Source: Ruegeria sp. Alg231-54 (GTDB lineage Bacteria; Pseudomonadota; Alphaproteobacteria; Rhodobacterales; Rhodobacteraceae). From it: a stretch of DNA of 64,000 nucleotides. Below, one piece after another: positions 35,467 through 44,897 of the stretch (position 1 is the stretch's first letter; every line of letters starts with the position of its first letter). A program made the position numbers and the translations under genes. A model generated the notes under the pieces. The model saw nothing but the letters and a program-made list of their open reading frames with translations. It made no database searches and was not told the origin of the DNA. The stretch spans positions 62,001 to 126,000 of the forward strand of contig NZ_FREZ01000003.1 in the NCBI RefSeq assembly GCF_900143525.1, read 5' to 3'.

Positions 35467-37017
35467 ATGCCGACGCTTGGACAGCTGATCGACCGAAACG
35501 CAGACCGCTTTGGGGATCAAGATGCTTATGTGGAACTGGACCGCCGTTGCAGTTGGCGCGAGTTAGGCCAGCGAACAGATGCGCTGGCGCATGCGTTGCG
35601 GCCGCTGGATGTCCGCAAGGGTGACAGGGTCGGGGTGATCCTGCCTGACTGCATCGAGGTTGCGGAAACCATAGGCGCTTGCGCCAAGGCCGGTGCGATT
35701 CGAGTGGGTCTGAACTATCGCCTTGCCCCGCGCGAGATTGGCGCGCTGATTGACGACGCAGGCTTGGATGTTCTGATCGTGCAGGACACGAAAGTTGCAA
35801 TCGCCCAAGAGGCACTGACCTTCAGCAAACGCCAGCCGGTGCTGGTGGGAGTTGGTGCGCAGCATACGCTGGAGCGGGATTATGAAACCCTGATCGCATC
35901 AGCATCTGATCGCGGAGCCTTCATCCATACCCCGTATGAGCAATTGATGATCTGCTACACCACCGGTTCAACTGGTTTGCCGAAAGGTGCGATCTATCCT
36001 CACGCGTTGATGATCGAGTCGATGGGTGTAATCGCTCTGACGGAAGGTGCGGGTCCGGATGATGTCTGGCTGCACGCGATGCCGGCATCGGGCGTTCCGA
36101 TCATTCACCTGCTGCGCAACATGTTCCACGGCACCAAATGCGCTATTGTCGGCGAATGGGATGCTGAAACGGCGCTTAAGCTTATTGACCGTGAGCAGGC
36201 GACGATCTGCGTTCTGGTGCCAACGATGCTGAACGACCTGCTGTCTTCCGGCCTGATCACGCAATACAATTGCGCGTCGATCCGGCAGCTGGGGTATGGG
36301 TCTGCGCCAATTCCACCTGCGACGGTGCGGGATGCGCTCAAGGCTTTCGGGTGCAAATTCCTGCAGATGTTTGGCACGACCGAGCTGATGGGCATGGGTA
36401 TGATGCTGACCGCAACCGATCACGAACGCGCGTTGAAAGACGGGCACAACTGTCTGGAAAGTGCGGGTCGACCACTTTACTACGTGGACGTCCGTGTGGT
36501 GGATGAGCAGGGCAATGACCTTCCCAGCGGAGAGGCGGGTGAGCTGCTGATACACTCGCCCTATGTGATACCGGGTTATTGGAACCAAGCGGTGGAGTAT
36601 TCGGAAACTGTCCACGATGGTTGGCTGCATACCGGGGATATCGCAGTGATCGATGCAGAGGGTTACGTGCATCTCAAGGACCGGGCAAAGTTCCGTATCA
36701 AGTCCGGCGGCTATAACGTGTTCCCGGTCGAGGTCGAAAACTGTCTGGCTGAACATGATGCAATCGACGAAGTCAGTGTGTTCGGCTTGCCCGATCCAAA
36801 ATGGGGGGATCGGATTCATGCCGTTGTCACCCTGAACTCGGATACCCCTGTTAGCGGCGCGGAACTGCGTGAGTACTGCCGGGGTAAGATTGCCAACTTC
36901 AAGATCCCGAAAGATATCGAGATTTGGGACGCATTGCCCAAAGGCCCGACAGGTAAAATTCAAAAACGCGAAATTATCGAGATTTGCAGTCGCGACGACC
37001 AAAGCGGCGCCGCCTGA
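35467..37017 (+). CDS. AMP-forming acyl-CoA ligase 2
   Basis: Acid:CoA ligase of 516 aa in the group containing crotonobetaine/carnitine-CoA ligase and medium-chain synthetases. It has the P-loop CYTTGSTGLPKGAIYP, MFGTTELMGMG, the hinge HTGDIAVIDAEGYVHLKDR and the C-terminal Lys segment PKGPTGKIQKRE with the catalytic lysine. A GGGAGGAG ribosome site precedes it. It lies 120 bp after the flavin reductase gene, with no terminator between, so the two are probably one transcript. The carboxylic acid activated is unknown. Confidence 0.86.
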   Translation: MPTLGQLIDRNADRFGDQDAYVELDRRCSWRELGQRTDALAHALRPLDVRKGDRVGVILPDCIEVAETIGACAKAGAIRVGLNYRLAPREIGALIDDAGLDVLIVQDTKVAIAQEALTFSKRQPVLVGVGAQHTLERDYETLIASASDRGAFIHTPYEQLMICYTTGSTGLPKGAIYPHALMIESMGVIALTEGAGPDDVWLHAMPASGVPIIHLLRNMFHGTKCAIVGEWDAETALKLIDREQATICVLVPTMLNDLLSSGLITQYNCASIRQLGYGSAPIPPATVRDALKAFGCKFLQMFGTTELMGMGMMLTATDHERALKDGHNCLESAGRPLYYVDVRVVDEQGNDLPSGEAGELLIHSPYVIPGYWNQAVEYSETVHDGWLHTGDIAVIDAEGYVHLKDRAKFRIKSGGYNVFPVEVENCLAEHDAIDEVSVFGLPDPKWGDRIHAVVTLNSDTPVSGAELREYCRGKIANFKIPKDIEIWDALPKGPTGKIQKREIIEICSRDDQSGAA

Positions 37018-37026
37018 GCGCCCCTC

Positions 37027-37104
37027 CTGACCGAATGCTCTTGGTCAGGGAATGAAGGTTCGAAAAACAGTGTGAGGCTTGATCCTGAAATGCGGTCAAG
37101 CCTC
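37027..37104 (+). terminator. Two hairpins after ligase 2
   Basis: CTGACC/GGTCAG (37027-37048) is followed by GAGGCTTGA/TCAAGCCTC (37074-37104), a perfect 9-bp stem with a 13-nt loop. They lie between convergent ligase and Rieske genes and probably end both transcripts. Confidence 0.6.
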
Positions 37105-37190
37105 GTCGTTTCAATGGCCCACCTCAAATGAAGCAGGCCATCCGGTTGGGCAAGTGACCCAGTGAAATCTCTGTCGCTTGCCGCGTGTAC

Positions 37191-38378
37191 CTACGCTTCC
37201 ATGTGGCGCAGAACCGATCTCTGAAAGAAGGTCAGCGGAGATTCAGCGCCCGGACCAGAGGCCATTTTGCCGACCGTGTATTTGGGCGACATCATCGCAC
37301 GCTGCATTTTCTCGACGACATATACATCCTCGGTCTGGAAGTCCTGCGTTTCCAGCGGATGCACTTTCCAGTGCGAGCTTTTGATCATGCCGGATACTTT
37401 GTCATAGCCGGGGATATCCTTGACGGATCCGCGGCTCGACATCCATGATTTTGCGGCCCAGACATAAGCATGCAACCGTGTCACACCGGCGCTTACAGGT
37501 TCCATCACGGATATCGAAAAAGACCAGGGGCTTGCCACGATCAGGGTCGTCGGGAACAACATGTAGACGCCGCCATAGCCTTCTTTCTCAGCATGCGGGA
37601 TTTTCTTCGCGTTCCATTTGTCCATGCGCGTTGACACGAAATTCGGAACACGCGAACGCACGGTTTCGTTCTCGGTCGAGTACCAAACCTGATTGTCGCC
37701 ATAAGGGTCCCAGATGTTCTTGTCCTGAGTTGGGCCGCCAAGAGTGTTCTTGTGCAGATAGGCCAGGTGGTATCCGTCGATGGCGTTCTCGAAGAACACT
37801 TTCCAGTTGCACTGCATTTCATAGGTCACAGGTTCACCGTAGGATATCAGTTCAGGGCTGGTGATGTCGTGCGGCCAGACGACATTTTCCAATCCGCTGA
37901 GCCATTCTGACAAGCCCTGATCGGGTTCGGGGTTGACAAAGACAATGCCCTTGAAGACCGCGACCGAAGCCCTGTGCAGGCCGTTTTCTTTTTTGTTGAT
38001 GTGCGGGAAACAGGCTTGCTGGTCGGGGATACCACGCAACGCGCCATCCAGGCCAAAAGTCCACGAGTGATAGGGGCACACGATCGTCTTGCCCGCATTT
38101 CCGCAGCCGTGGTCCAACAGTTCGGTTCCGCGATGGCGGCAAATGTTGTGGAACGCACGCAGTTCGCCGTCGTTTCCGCGGACTACGACCAGGGTAAAGT
38201 GCCCTGCCTTGGCCGTCATGTAATCGCCCGCATTGGCAACCTTTGACTCTACGCCAGCGAACACCCAGCTGCGCGAAAACAACTTTTTGTTTTCCTGTGC
38301 CAGCCATTCATCTGATGTGTAGGCTTCGGGTGGCAATTCCTGGGTGGCGACCTCTGGCATTTGGTTTGGCTGTTGCAT
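37191..38378 (-). CDS. Rieske oxygenase alpha subunit 1
   Basis: Rieske non-haem iron oxygenase of 395 aa. The Rieske [2Fe-2S] ligands are Cys80, His82, Cys101 and His104 (CRHRG, CPYHSW). The mononuclear iron site lies in ENAIDGYHLAYLH (bridging Asp201, ligands His204 and His209). The pattern is closest to the carnitine/choline/aromatic-acid monooxygenase alpha group. ATG 38378 is preferred over GTG 38390. It stands alone on the minus strand, divergent from a TetR gene, with two operator types between. The oxygenase reductase encoded 5 kb away is the likely electron donor. Confidence 0.88.
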   Translation of the reverse strand: MQQPNQMPEVATQELPPEAYTSDEWLAQENKKLFSRSWVFAGVESKVANAGDYMTAKAGHFTLVVVRGNDGELRAFHNICRHRGTELLDHGCGNAGKTIVCPYHSWTFGLDGALRGIPDQQACFPHINKKENGLHRASVAVFKGIVFVNPEPDQGLSEWLSGLENVVWPHDITSPELISYGEPVTYEMQCNWKVFFENAIDGYHLAYLHKNTLGGPTQDKNIWDPYGDNQVWYSTENETVRSRVPNFVSTRMDKWNAKKIPHAEKEGYGGVYMLFPTTLIVASPWSFSISVMEPVSAGVTRLHAYVWAAKSWMSSRGSVKDIPGYDKVSGMIKSSHWKVHPLETQDFQTEDVYVVEKMQRAMMSPKYTVGKMASGPGAESPLTFFQRSVLRHMEA

Positions 38379-38413
38379 GAATGATCTCACAAATGGCTGC
38401 TAAGTTTTCATAA

Positions 38414-38429
38414 TTGTCATTGTTGACAG
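38414..38429. promoter_or_regulatory. YTGTCA-N4-TGACAG operator over the tetR1 -35 box
   Basis: TTGTCATTGTTGACAG. The TTGACA at 38423-38428 is a perfect -35 hexamer with CATATG 17 nt downstream, directed to tetR1. It also lies 36 bp before the Rieske 1 start. Confidence 0.6.
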
Positions 38430-38460
38430 GTAACCTTGAACGCGGCATATGTCAATGCAA

Positions 38461-38474
38461 AGTGATCGTTCACT
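38461..38474. promoter_or_regulatory. AGTGA-type operator at the tetR1 transcription start
   Basis: AGTGATCGTTCACT begins 10 bp after the presumed -10 box (CATATG), so it would cover the start point of tetR1. Confidence 0.65.
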
Positions 38475-38571
38475 AATTTTGACGATTTGGAAGAAATTGG
38501 CCGCAAAAACTGCGGTTAATCAAGATTTCAAGGGCTCTTGTCCTGAGCCTGATGGAGAGACTGGAAACGCT

Positions 38572-39150
38572 ATGCCGCGCCCGAGTTTAAAACCGCAACG
38601 GTCAGAAGAAATCCTTGATGCCTATATGACCTGCGTGGCCCGGTACGGGCTTGATGGCGCCACCCAAGAGCGTGTCGCGGCCGAGGCTGGTGTGAAGCGA
38701 CCATTGTTACGGCACTACCTTGGCAATCGTGACCAGATGATTGAAGCGCTAAATCAGCTTGTCGCAGACGCGTTCAACGCGCTGACATTGGAGTTGGACT
38801 GTCATCTTACGCAGATCGAAACAGGCGATCAGCTCTTGGAAATCCTATTTGCCGAAGATGAAGAGATCGACCCACGGCTTGCTGCTGCGTGGCAGGGGTT
38901 ATCCGCATCAGTCGGGGATCATCCCGAACTTGCGGAGGCGTTGCTGGAAGTCCTGGCACGTTTTGTGGCGGTTCTTGAGAAGTTCTTTGCTCGCGTGTCG
39001 CCCGACGCCACACCAGAACGGGTGAAGGCCGTGGCGCAGGGCATTTCAACGATCTTCCTGTCCCTCGATTCACTGGCCGCACTTGATGCGCCGTCAAATT
39101 GGCGCACCGAATTGAGGCGGGCGGCTTCATTGCTGACGGAAACTTTGTGA
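38572..39150 (+). CDS. TetR-family regulator 1 (BetI-like)
   Basis: Repressor of 192 aa. The N-terminal helix-turn-helix reads GATQERVAAEAGVKRPLLRHYL; the C-terminal ligand domain is all-helical. MPRPSLKPQR at ATG 38572 is the conserved N terminus, and GGAAA lies upstream; the frame is open further up but crosses the operators. Its DNA-binding region closely matches that of TetR 2, suggesting that both read the same kind of operator. It probably controls the divergent Rieske 1 gene and itself. Confidence 0.86.
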   Translation: MPRPSLKPQRSEEILDAYMTCVARYGLDGATQERVAAEAGVKRPLLRHYLGNRDQMIEALNQLVADAFNALTLELDCHLTQIETGDQLLEILFAEDEEIDPRLAAAWQGLSASVGDHPELAEALLEVLARFVAVLEKFFARVSPDATPERVKAVAQGISTIFLSLDSLAALDAPSNWRTELRRAASLLTETL

Positions 39151-39178
39151 TTGCCAAGTCGGGTCGCATCCGACGACG

Positions 39179-40090
39179 TCAGCGCGGCAGGCCCTCTTCG
39201 GTTTGGGCCTGCGTGGACAGCCAGTGACGAAAGCTGCGCAGCGACGGGTCGTCCGACTTGGTTTTAGGCCAAACAAGATAGTAGGCGCCCATCATCTCAA
39301 CCGCGTCCGGGAAGGCAGCGATCAGTTTGCCTGTCGCGAGGTCCTGTTCGATCAAATAGTTGGGCAACAACGCAACGCCAAGACCGTGAACCGCCGCCTG
39401 ATTGATCGTTGTGTATTGATCGTAAATCGTTCCGGGCAATGCGTCGGGATGGCTTGTCCCCATATGACTGAACCATTCTTGCCAGGCGTGGGGCCGGGTC
39501 TGGATGTGCAGCAATGGTAGTTTCAGCAGATCTCGCGGTGATGGCGGCGCGCCTTTGGGCAGCAGGGATGGCGCGCAAACCGGCAATACACTTTCCACAC
39601 GCAGCAACAGCCGATCCGTGCCGGGCCAATCGGGTTCTCCAAAATGCAGCGCCGCGTCGAAGGGTTCAGCGGTGAAACTGAACGGACGCAGGCGGGTCGA
39701 CATGTTGATGGTTATTTCCGGGTGCATTCGGGCAAATTCGGGTAATCTGGGCACTAGCCACCGCATTCCGAACGTCGGCAAAATCGCAAGGTTTAAGGTG
39801 CCACCAATAGGAGCCATGTGCAGTTTTAGCGAGGCCTGAGCGATCTGGTTCAGGCCTTGCCGAACCTCGGCTACATATTCCTGCGCAACCGGTGTCAGCA
39901 GCAGGCGTTTGCGATCCCGACGGATCAGATCGACACCTAGTTGGGCTTCCAGTGTTTGCAATTGCCGGCTGACGGCACTTTGGGTCAGGGCAAGCTCATC
40001 CGCGACCGCAGAAGCCGAACCCAAGCGATCCAGCGCTTCAAGGGCGCGGAGTGATGAGATTGAGGGGAAAAGGCGGCGTGGTGTTACCAT
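39179..40090 (-). CDS. LysR-family regulator (GcvA-like)
   Basis: Regulator of 303 aa with an N-terminal winged helix (SSLRALEALDRLGSASAVAD, LTQSAVSRQLQTLEAQLG) and a periplasmic-binding-like effector domain (NLAILPTFGMRWLVPRL, FDAALHFGEPDW). It is closest in style to the GcvA/AmpR group. It is convergent with tetR1. The target is unclear; its promoter faces the patatin gene end. An alternative start a few codons in is possible. Confidence 0.86.
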   Translation of the reverse strand: MVTPRRLFPSISSLRALEALDRLGSASAVADELALTQSAVSRQLQTLEAQLGVDLIRRDRKRLLLTPVAQEYVAEVRQGLNQIAQASLKLHMAPIGGTLNLAILPTFGMRWLVPRLPEFARMHPEITINMSTRLRPFSFTAEPFDAALHFGEPDWPGTDRLLLRVESVLPVCAPSLLPKGAPPSPRDLLKLPLLHIQTRPHAWQEWFSHMGTSHPDALPGTIYDQYTTINQAAVHGLGVALLPNYLIEQDLATGKLIAAFPDAVEMMGAYYLVWPKTKSDDPSLRSFRHWLSTQAQTEEGLPR

Positions 40091-40221
40091 CTATGCGGTC
40101 TGCTCATGAATTGCCCCGTTATCTTGCAGTTATTTGCGCTTTGTTCAAACATCTTGTTGATTGTCTGCTTCAGTAACTGGCCGGGCCTTAAGTCCTCGTC
40201 ACTGCCACTGCTGCGCATCAT
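40084..40221 (-). CDS. Possible small ORF before the LysR gene
   Basis: An ORF of 45 codons starting MMRSSGSDEDLRPGQLL, with AAGGGTGG upstream, overlaps the LysR start by 7 nt. It has no recognisable homology or membrane segment. It may be a leader peptide or chance. Confidence 0.2.
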   Translation of the reverse strand: MMRSSGSDEDLRPGQLLKQTINKMFEQSANNCKITGQFMSRPHRW

Positions 40222-40249
40222 AGATCCACCCTTACTTATGCTGTCCGGC

Positions 40250-41376
40250 TCAATAACCGATCGCAAACAGTTCGGTCATGTATTCAGGGTCGAAGGGTTC
40301 CTGCGGCTTTCTTTGAAATTCCTTGGGGATATAGGTGATGTTGGCTTGAAACTGGTCCCGGTTCGCGAGGGTCAGGATGCTTTCGATATTGCCAAGGCTT
40401 TGCGAACGGATCAGCATCTCGAACGCGCGGTTAGCCACTGCGGTTGCATTTCCGGGCAAGGGATCGAAACTCAGTTCCAGCGTTTTGTTGTGGATTAACC
40501 AAATGCGGTTTTTTGGTTGCTCAGCCCAGCGTCCCGCAACAGCTGACGCATCTGCAAGTCGTATGGATAGGTAAAAATCTCGCGGGCAAGCCCACCATCC
40601 ACATGCAGTTCTTCGCGTTGTACGTCGCCATTGGTCACCTTGATTGTAACTGGTTGGAATACGACAGGTATAGAGACCGAAGCCAAAATTACGTCCCGGA
40701 TCAGATCCCGTGCGCCCGGCGTGTCGGTTTGGGCGATAGCTCCGATGTTCCACAGCACCGGACGTTCCGCATCGATGTTGGTGGTGCCGATCAAAAGCTG
40801 GCGGCCTAATCTGTGCTGCTCCGCGATCTCGCGGATCAGATCGTCGGTCAGTTCTTGCCTGATCGCCGCTTTCAGCGGCGTTGCTTTGGTCAGGAAACCG
40901 CGCCCAAAGACGGCACCCGAAACGTCTAATCGCACGATATCCTGGGTCGCGGTTTCGGTGTAGAACCGCTTCAGACGGCTGTCATAATCTGGACCGAGGA
41001 ACGCAAAGGGCGCAATCAGCGCGCCAGTGGAGATTCCGGTGACCACATCAAAGGATGGGCGTGTGCCCTTGTCGGCCCAGCCATTTAGAACGCCGGCTCC
41101 AAAAGCTCCGTGCTGGCCGCCGCCTGACAGCGCAAGAATGTTCAGGCCTTGTCCCCTTGGAACCTGCGCCAGCGTCTTGCGCATTTCCGCATTGAGAGTT
41201 GCCAGACGGTCGCGGCTGTCATCCTCGAAAAACCGGCTGTCCGGGGTTGTGCCAACCGGCAGAAAGGCCTCGTAATTCTCGGGAGTCGGCGTAAGTGCTG
41301 ACCGATCATAGCTGCCTGCACAGGCGATTAGCATCAGCACGACGGCTAAATTGACGCAAATCTTTAATGAAGGCAT
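40250..41376 (-). pseudogene. Patatin-like phospholipase lipoprotein, frameshifted
   Basis: Patatin-family serine lipase, outer- or inner-membrane lipoprotein by its signal (MPSLKICVNLAVVLMLIACAG; lipobox LIAC). It has the oxyanion loop SGGGQHGAFGAG, the nucleophile GISTG and the catalytic Asp in HVDGGLARE. The main frame stops at 40495 after GLSNQKTAFG. The expected C-terminal part (NRIWLIHNKTLELSF to MTELFAIGY) continues in another frame to 40250. The shift maps to a run of six T on the plus strand (40509-40514); seven would restore one ~375-aa protein. It may be a sequencing error, phase variation or a real lesion. The catalytic dyad is upstream of the break. Confidence 0.78.
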
Positions 41377-41562
41377 TGGTGAATTGTCCGTCTTGAAAGT
41401 GGTGCCGCTCTGTATAGTACCAAGCATATTTTGTTGAGTACCAAATCTCTGCAGGTGCCTAAATCTGGTTGTATCGTTAGGTCTTGTGCGAGATGACACC
41501 GATCGGAAAGGCAGACATTGCAAAAATACGCTTACGTGTTTCGGCTGATCTCATTCTTTAAA

Positions 41563-41600
41563 TTGTCACTATTGACAGACATTTGCTGTTTGCCTATCTC
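41563..41600 (+). promoter_or_regulatory. Rieske 2 promoter with YTGTCA-N4-TGACAG operator
   Basis: TTGTCACTATTGACAG (41563-41578) contains the -35 hexamer TTGACA; 17 nt later TATCTC can serve as -10. A ~90-nt untranslated leader follows before the Rieske 2 start. Confidence 0.6.
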
Positions 41601-41702
41601 GTTTCAAAGCACCGTAAGATCGGGCATGTGTTAACCACTGTTGCTGAGGTCAAAACGTTTAGCTTGCCAACCGTGAAGACGACGGCCCTAGGAGAGGACA
41701 GC

Positions 41703-42854
41703 ATGCCGCAAATGTACCATGAGTTACCTGCAGAGGCGTATACATCGCAGGAGTGGTTCGACCGAGAGCAGCGAGAGATATTCTCAAAAACATGGCGGTT
41801 TGCTGGCTTCATGGAGGACTTGCCCGAGCCGGGGCACTACCTTTCGGTTCAGGCAGGACTGAACAACCTGTTTATCGTCATGGGTCGCGATCGCAGGCTG
41901 CGGGCCTTCCACAACATCTGCAGACATCGGGGCACCCAATTGATCCGCGCCGTGGGAAAGACCCAAAAAGCGCTGACCTGCCCCTATCACGACTGGACCT
42001 ATGATCTTGAGGGCAACCTGATCTCGGTCCCGGATGAGCATCGCGAATATAAGTCCGTCGACAAATCCTGCCTTGGCCTGAAATCTGCTTCGGTCGATAT
42101 CTGGAAGGGTATGTTGTTTGTGCATCCCGACCCGAACGCAGGGTCGATCATGAAATGGTTTGGCGACGTGGACGATAAGGTCGGACCACACGTGCCAGAA
42201 GAACTGGTGGAACACGAGGACACCTCGAACACCTATGAAATCAAGGCCAATTGGAAAATCGTCGTCGAGAATTACATCGACGTCTACCATCTGAGCCACC
42301 TGCATTCGAACACCCTACAGATGTATGACCACGCCAATGCGCAATATGGTTGGTACGGGCCGCACTACATCTTTTGGGAGCCGCCGGTCGAAGAGTTCGC
42401 CAAAGATCAGAACAAAAAGCTTCAGATGCCGCGGGTCGTTCCCGAAGATCAGAATGGTGCATGGGTGCCGATGCTGTTTCCCGGGGTCGGAATTGGCGCG
42501 TCCGAGGACGTGTGGAACGTCTTTATCATTACCCCGCTTGCTCCGGACAGGACGCGGATTCTGAACCGGACGCGTGTTGCCAATGCCTCGGGCTGGGAGT
42601 TTTCGAAACAGGCCACCCGGTCGGCGTCCTTCTGGAACAATTTTGGTATCAAAGGCAAATATGACGGTGATGATGCGTATGATGAAAACGATCCAATGGC
42701 CTCGGGCGATTTCACGCAAGAGGACATCTATGCCTGTGAACAGCAACAGAAATCCCTGACCTCGCCCTATTTCGAGGTTGGTCCAGCCGCAGTTGGGGAA
42801 AGCCCCGTGGTTCAGCACCAAGGGGTCGTTCGCGATTGGTTGCAAGAAGAATGA
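41703..42854 (+). CDS. Rieske oxygenase alpha subunit 2
   Basis: Rieske oxygenase of 383 aa, paralogous to Rieske 1. Cluster ligands are Cys73, His75, Cys93 and His96; the iron site is ENYIDVYHLSHLH (Asp193, His196, His201). AGGAGAGGACAGC precedes ATG 41703. It starts a plus-strand unit with a six-helix membrane protein (ATGA overlap) and an oxygenase reductase. The likely reaction is hydroxylation or oxidative N/O-dealkylation of a small acid or amine; the substrate is unknown. Confidence 0.88.
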   Translation: MPQMYHELPAEAYTSQEWFDREQREIFSKTWRFAGFMEDLPEPGHYLSVQAGLNNLFIVMGRDRRLRAFHNICRHRGTQLIRAVGKTQKALTCPYHDWTYDLEGNLISVPDEHREYKSVDKSCLGLKSASVDIWKGMLFVHPDPNAGSIMKWFGDVDDKVGPHVPEELVEHEDTSNTYEIKANWKIVVENYIDVYHLSHLHSNTLQMYDHANAQYGWYGPHYIFWEPPVEEFAKDQNKKLQMPRVVPEDQNGAWVPMLFPGVGIGASEDVWNVFIITPLAPDRTRILNRTRVANASGWEFSKQATRSASFWNNFGIKGKYDGDDAYDENDPMASGDFTQEDIYACEQQQKSLTSPYFEVGPAAVGESPVVQHQGVVRDWLQEE

Positions 42855-43726
42855 TCAACCCAGACGACCGGTTGTCGATTGCGACCTTGCTGCGGGTCTT
42901 CCGCACAAAAATCGCAACGACCTGGGGTCTGACCCTGGTTGAAACGGCGTTGTTTACCCTTCTTCCCCTTTTGATCGGCTATTCGATCGACGGTCTGTCG
43001 AGTGGGGACTACAAGTCGTTCATCCATTTCGGTGTTGCGATGGCAGCGCTGTTGGTTGTGTCGACGTTGCGGCGTATTTACGACACGCGGGCCTATGGCA
43101 CGATCCGCGTCGAATTGGGCAAGGCTCAGGCCAAACGGGATGCGGGGCGCGGGGTTTCGGTGCTAAATGCGCGGGTGCTGATGGCCCGCGAGCTGGTTGA
43201 TTTTTTGGAGAATGAGGCCCCTGAATCGATGGGTGCAGTCGTGCAGGTTATGGTCTCGGTCGGTATTCTAATGTCCTTTCACGGGGCACTTGCCACCGCT
43301 GCAGGGGCCGCTGCGGTGATTATCATGATCATCTTTACCTTGTTTTCGCGTCGCTTCTTCCGCCTGAATGGGCTGTTGAACCACCAGTCAGAAAGACAGG
43401 TGACTGCGTTGCAAAGCATGGATCTGAAAAAGATCGGCCAGCACTTGTTTCGATTGCGCAAGCATGAGGTTCGGTTGTCGGATTCCGAGGCACTTGTCTA
43501 CGCTGCGATTTTTGCTGTCTTGCTCAGCATGCTGGCCTTCAACCTGTGGTTTGCAGCGACGCAAAGCGGGGCGACGGCAGGGCAGATCTTCTCGGTTGTC
43601 ACGTATTCGTTCGAGTTTGTGCAATCGGTCGTGGTTTTACCAATGGTCCTGCAAAGCCTCGCGCGCTTGTCCGAGATCACCGAGCGGATCAACGCACCGG
43701 CATCGAAACAGGGTGCCAATGCCTAA
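42851..43726 (+). CDS. Six-helix ABC-exporter-like membrane protein without ATPase
   Basis: Membrane protein of 291 aa resembling the transmembrane domain of type I ABC exporters (about six hydrophobic segments, e.g. TLVETALFTLLPLLIGYSID and VYAAIFAVLLSMLAFNLWFA). It ends before any nucleotide-binding domain, and no ATPase gene is adjacent. Its start overlaps the Rieske 2 stop, showing coupling to the oxygenase. It may be a stand-alone carrier, a partner of a distant ATPase or a membrane anchor. I know of no defined function. Confidence 0.72.
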   Translation: MINPDDRLSIATLLRVFRTKIATTWGLTLVETALFTLLPLLIGYSIDGLSSGDYKSFIHFGVAMAALLVVSTLRRIYDTRAYGTIRVELGKAQAKRDAGRGVSVLNARVLMARELVDFLENEAPESMGAVVQVMVSVGILMSFHGALATAAGAAAVIIMIIFTLFSRRFFRLNGLLNHQSERQVTALQSMDLKKIGQHLFRLRKHEVRLSDSEALVYAAIFAVLLSMLAFNLWFAATQSGATAGQIFSVVTYSFEFVQSVVVLPMVLQSLARLSEITERINAPASKQGANA

Positions 43727-43809
43727 TCCGTTCAATTCAAACGCCCGGCCCATATCGGGTATCATCACACATCCTGCCCTTTCGCATGGCACGAATTTCG
43801 GAGGCTCAA

Positions 43810-44871
43810 ATGACCAGAGATTTTCACCCGCTTGAGGTGCTTGAAACGCGCAATGAGATCGGCGGGCAGGCCAAATCCGTCATGTTCGACGTGCCGCCAC
43901 ATCTGGCCCAAGACTTTGCCTGGCGTGCTGGTCAGCACCTGACCCTTCGCTTTTGGATCAAAGGTGAAGAGGTGCGCAGAAGCTATTCGATCTCGTCTTC
44001 ACCCGTTTCAGGGGATCCGCTGCGTATCACAGTTAAGCGGGTGAAAAAGGGGCTCGTCAGCAACCATATCAACGATGCGGTTCAACAGGGTGATGTGATC
44101 GACGTCATGCCGCCATTCGGCAGTTTTTGTTTGGATACAGACCCGGAAGAACGGCGCACACACTACTTTTTTGGGGCAGGCAGTGGCATCACCCCGTTAC
44201 ATTCCATGCTTCAGTCTGTGCTTTTGGCCGAACCGTGGTCGGTTGCGCATTTGGCCTATGGTAATGCGAACGCGGACAGTATCCTGTTCAAAGATGAGTT
44301 TGCCGCATACCAGCAGACGTTCCTGGTACGCCTGACAGTGCATCACCTTCTGTCCAAGCCCTCAATGTGGTCCAGTTTCGCCTATTGGCGCAGGGGTGTC
44401 ATCGATAAGGATGCGATCGAGGCGCTGATCACAGAAAATCCGCCGTATGCCCAAAATGCCCAGTACTATATCTGTGGTCCCGGCGGGATGAACAAAGCTG
44501 TTAAAGACGCGCTTATGTCTTTGGATGTGCCCGCCAATCGGATTCACATGGAAAGCTACGGCGGCGCGCAAGAGACCGATGACAGTATCAAGGGCGTTGA
44601 TGCTGTTGTGGACATAACGCTGAACGGTCAGCGACAATCGGTTCAGATGGCATCTGGTCAGACGATCTTACAGGCTGCACAACACGCGGGGTTGGAGCCG
44701 CCATATTCTTGCCAGTCTGGGGTTTGCGGCGCGTGCCGTTGCCAGTTGAAAAAGGGCTCGGTTCATATGCGGGCGCGCACCGCTTTAGATGATAATGAGA
44801 TCGCGAAAGGTGCCGTGTTGTCCTGCCAGGCCGTTGCCACGATGGACAAGCTTGCGGTCAGTTACGACTAA
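43810..44871 (+). CDS. Rieske oxygenase reductase (FAD, NAD, [2Fe-2S])
   Basis: Electron-transfer reductase of 353 aa. The FAD-binding motif RRSYSISSSP is at ~56-65, the nicotinamide loop FFGAGSGITPLHSM at ~125, ICGPGGMNKAV at ~220, and a C-terminal plant-type [2Fe-2S] domain carries YSCQSGVCGACRC and LSCQAV. GGAGG lies before ATG 43810. This FAD-NAD-ferredoxin order is that of the carnitine/phenylacetyl-CoA type reductases. It is the only such reductase in the window and probably serves both Rieske proteins. Confidence 0.9.
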   Translation: MTRDFHPLEVLETRNEIGGQAKSVMFDVPPHLAQDFAWRAGQHLTLRFWIKGEEVRRSYSISSSPVSGDPLRITVKRVKKGLVSNHINDAVQQGDVIDVMPPFGSFCLDTDPEERRTHYFFGAGSGITPLHSMLQSVLLAEPWSVAHLAYGNANADSILFKDEFAAYQQTFLVRLTVHHLLSKPSMWSSFAYWRRGVIDKDAIEALITENPPYAQNAQYYICGPGGMNKAVKDALMSLDVPANRIHMESYGGAQETDDSIKGVDAVVDITLNGQRQSVQMASGQTILQAAQHAGLEPPYSCQSGVCGACRCQLKKGSVHMRARTALDDNEIAKGAVLSCQAVATMDKLAVSYD

Positions 44872-44897
44872 CCCGGCCATTGGCCAGGCCGTCGCCG

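Noticed and set aside
35968..37002. A 344-codon frame opposite acyl-CoA ligase 2
   Set aside because: The ligase frame has all catalytic motifs; the opposite frame has none.
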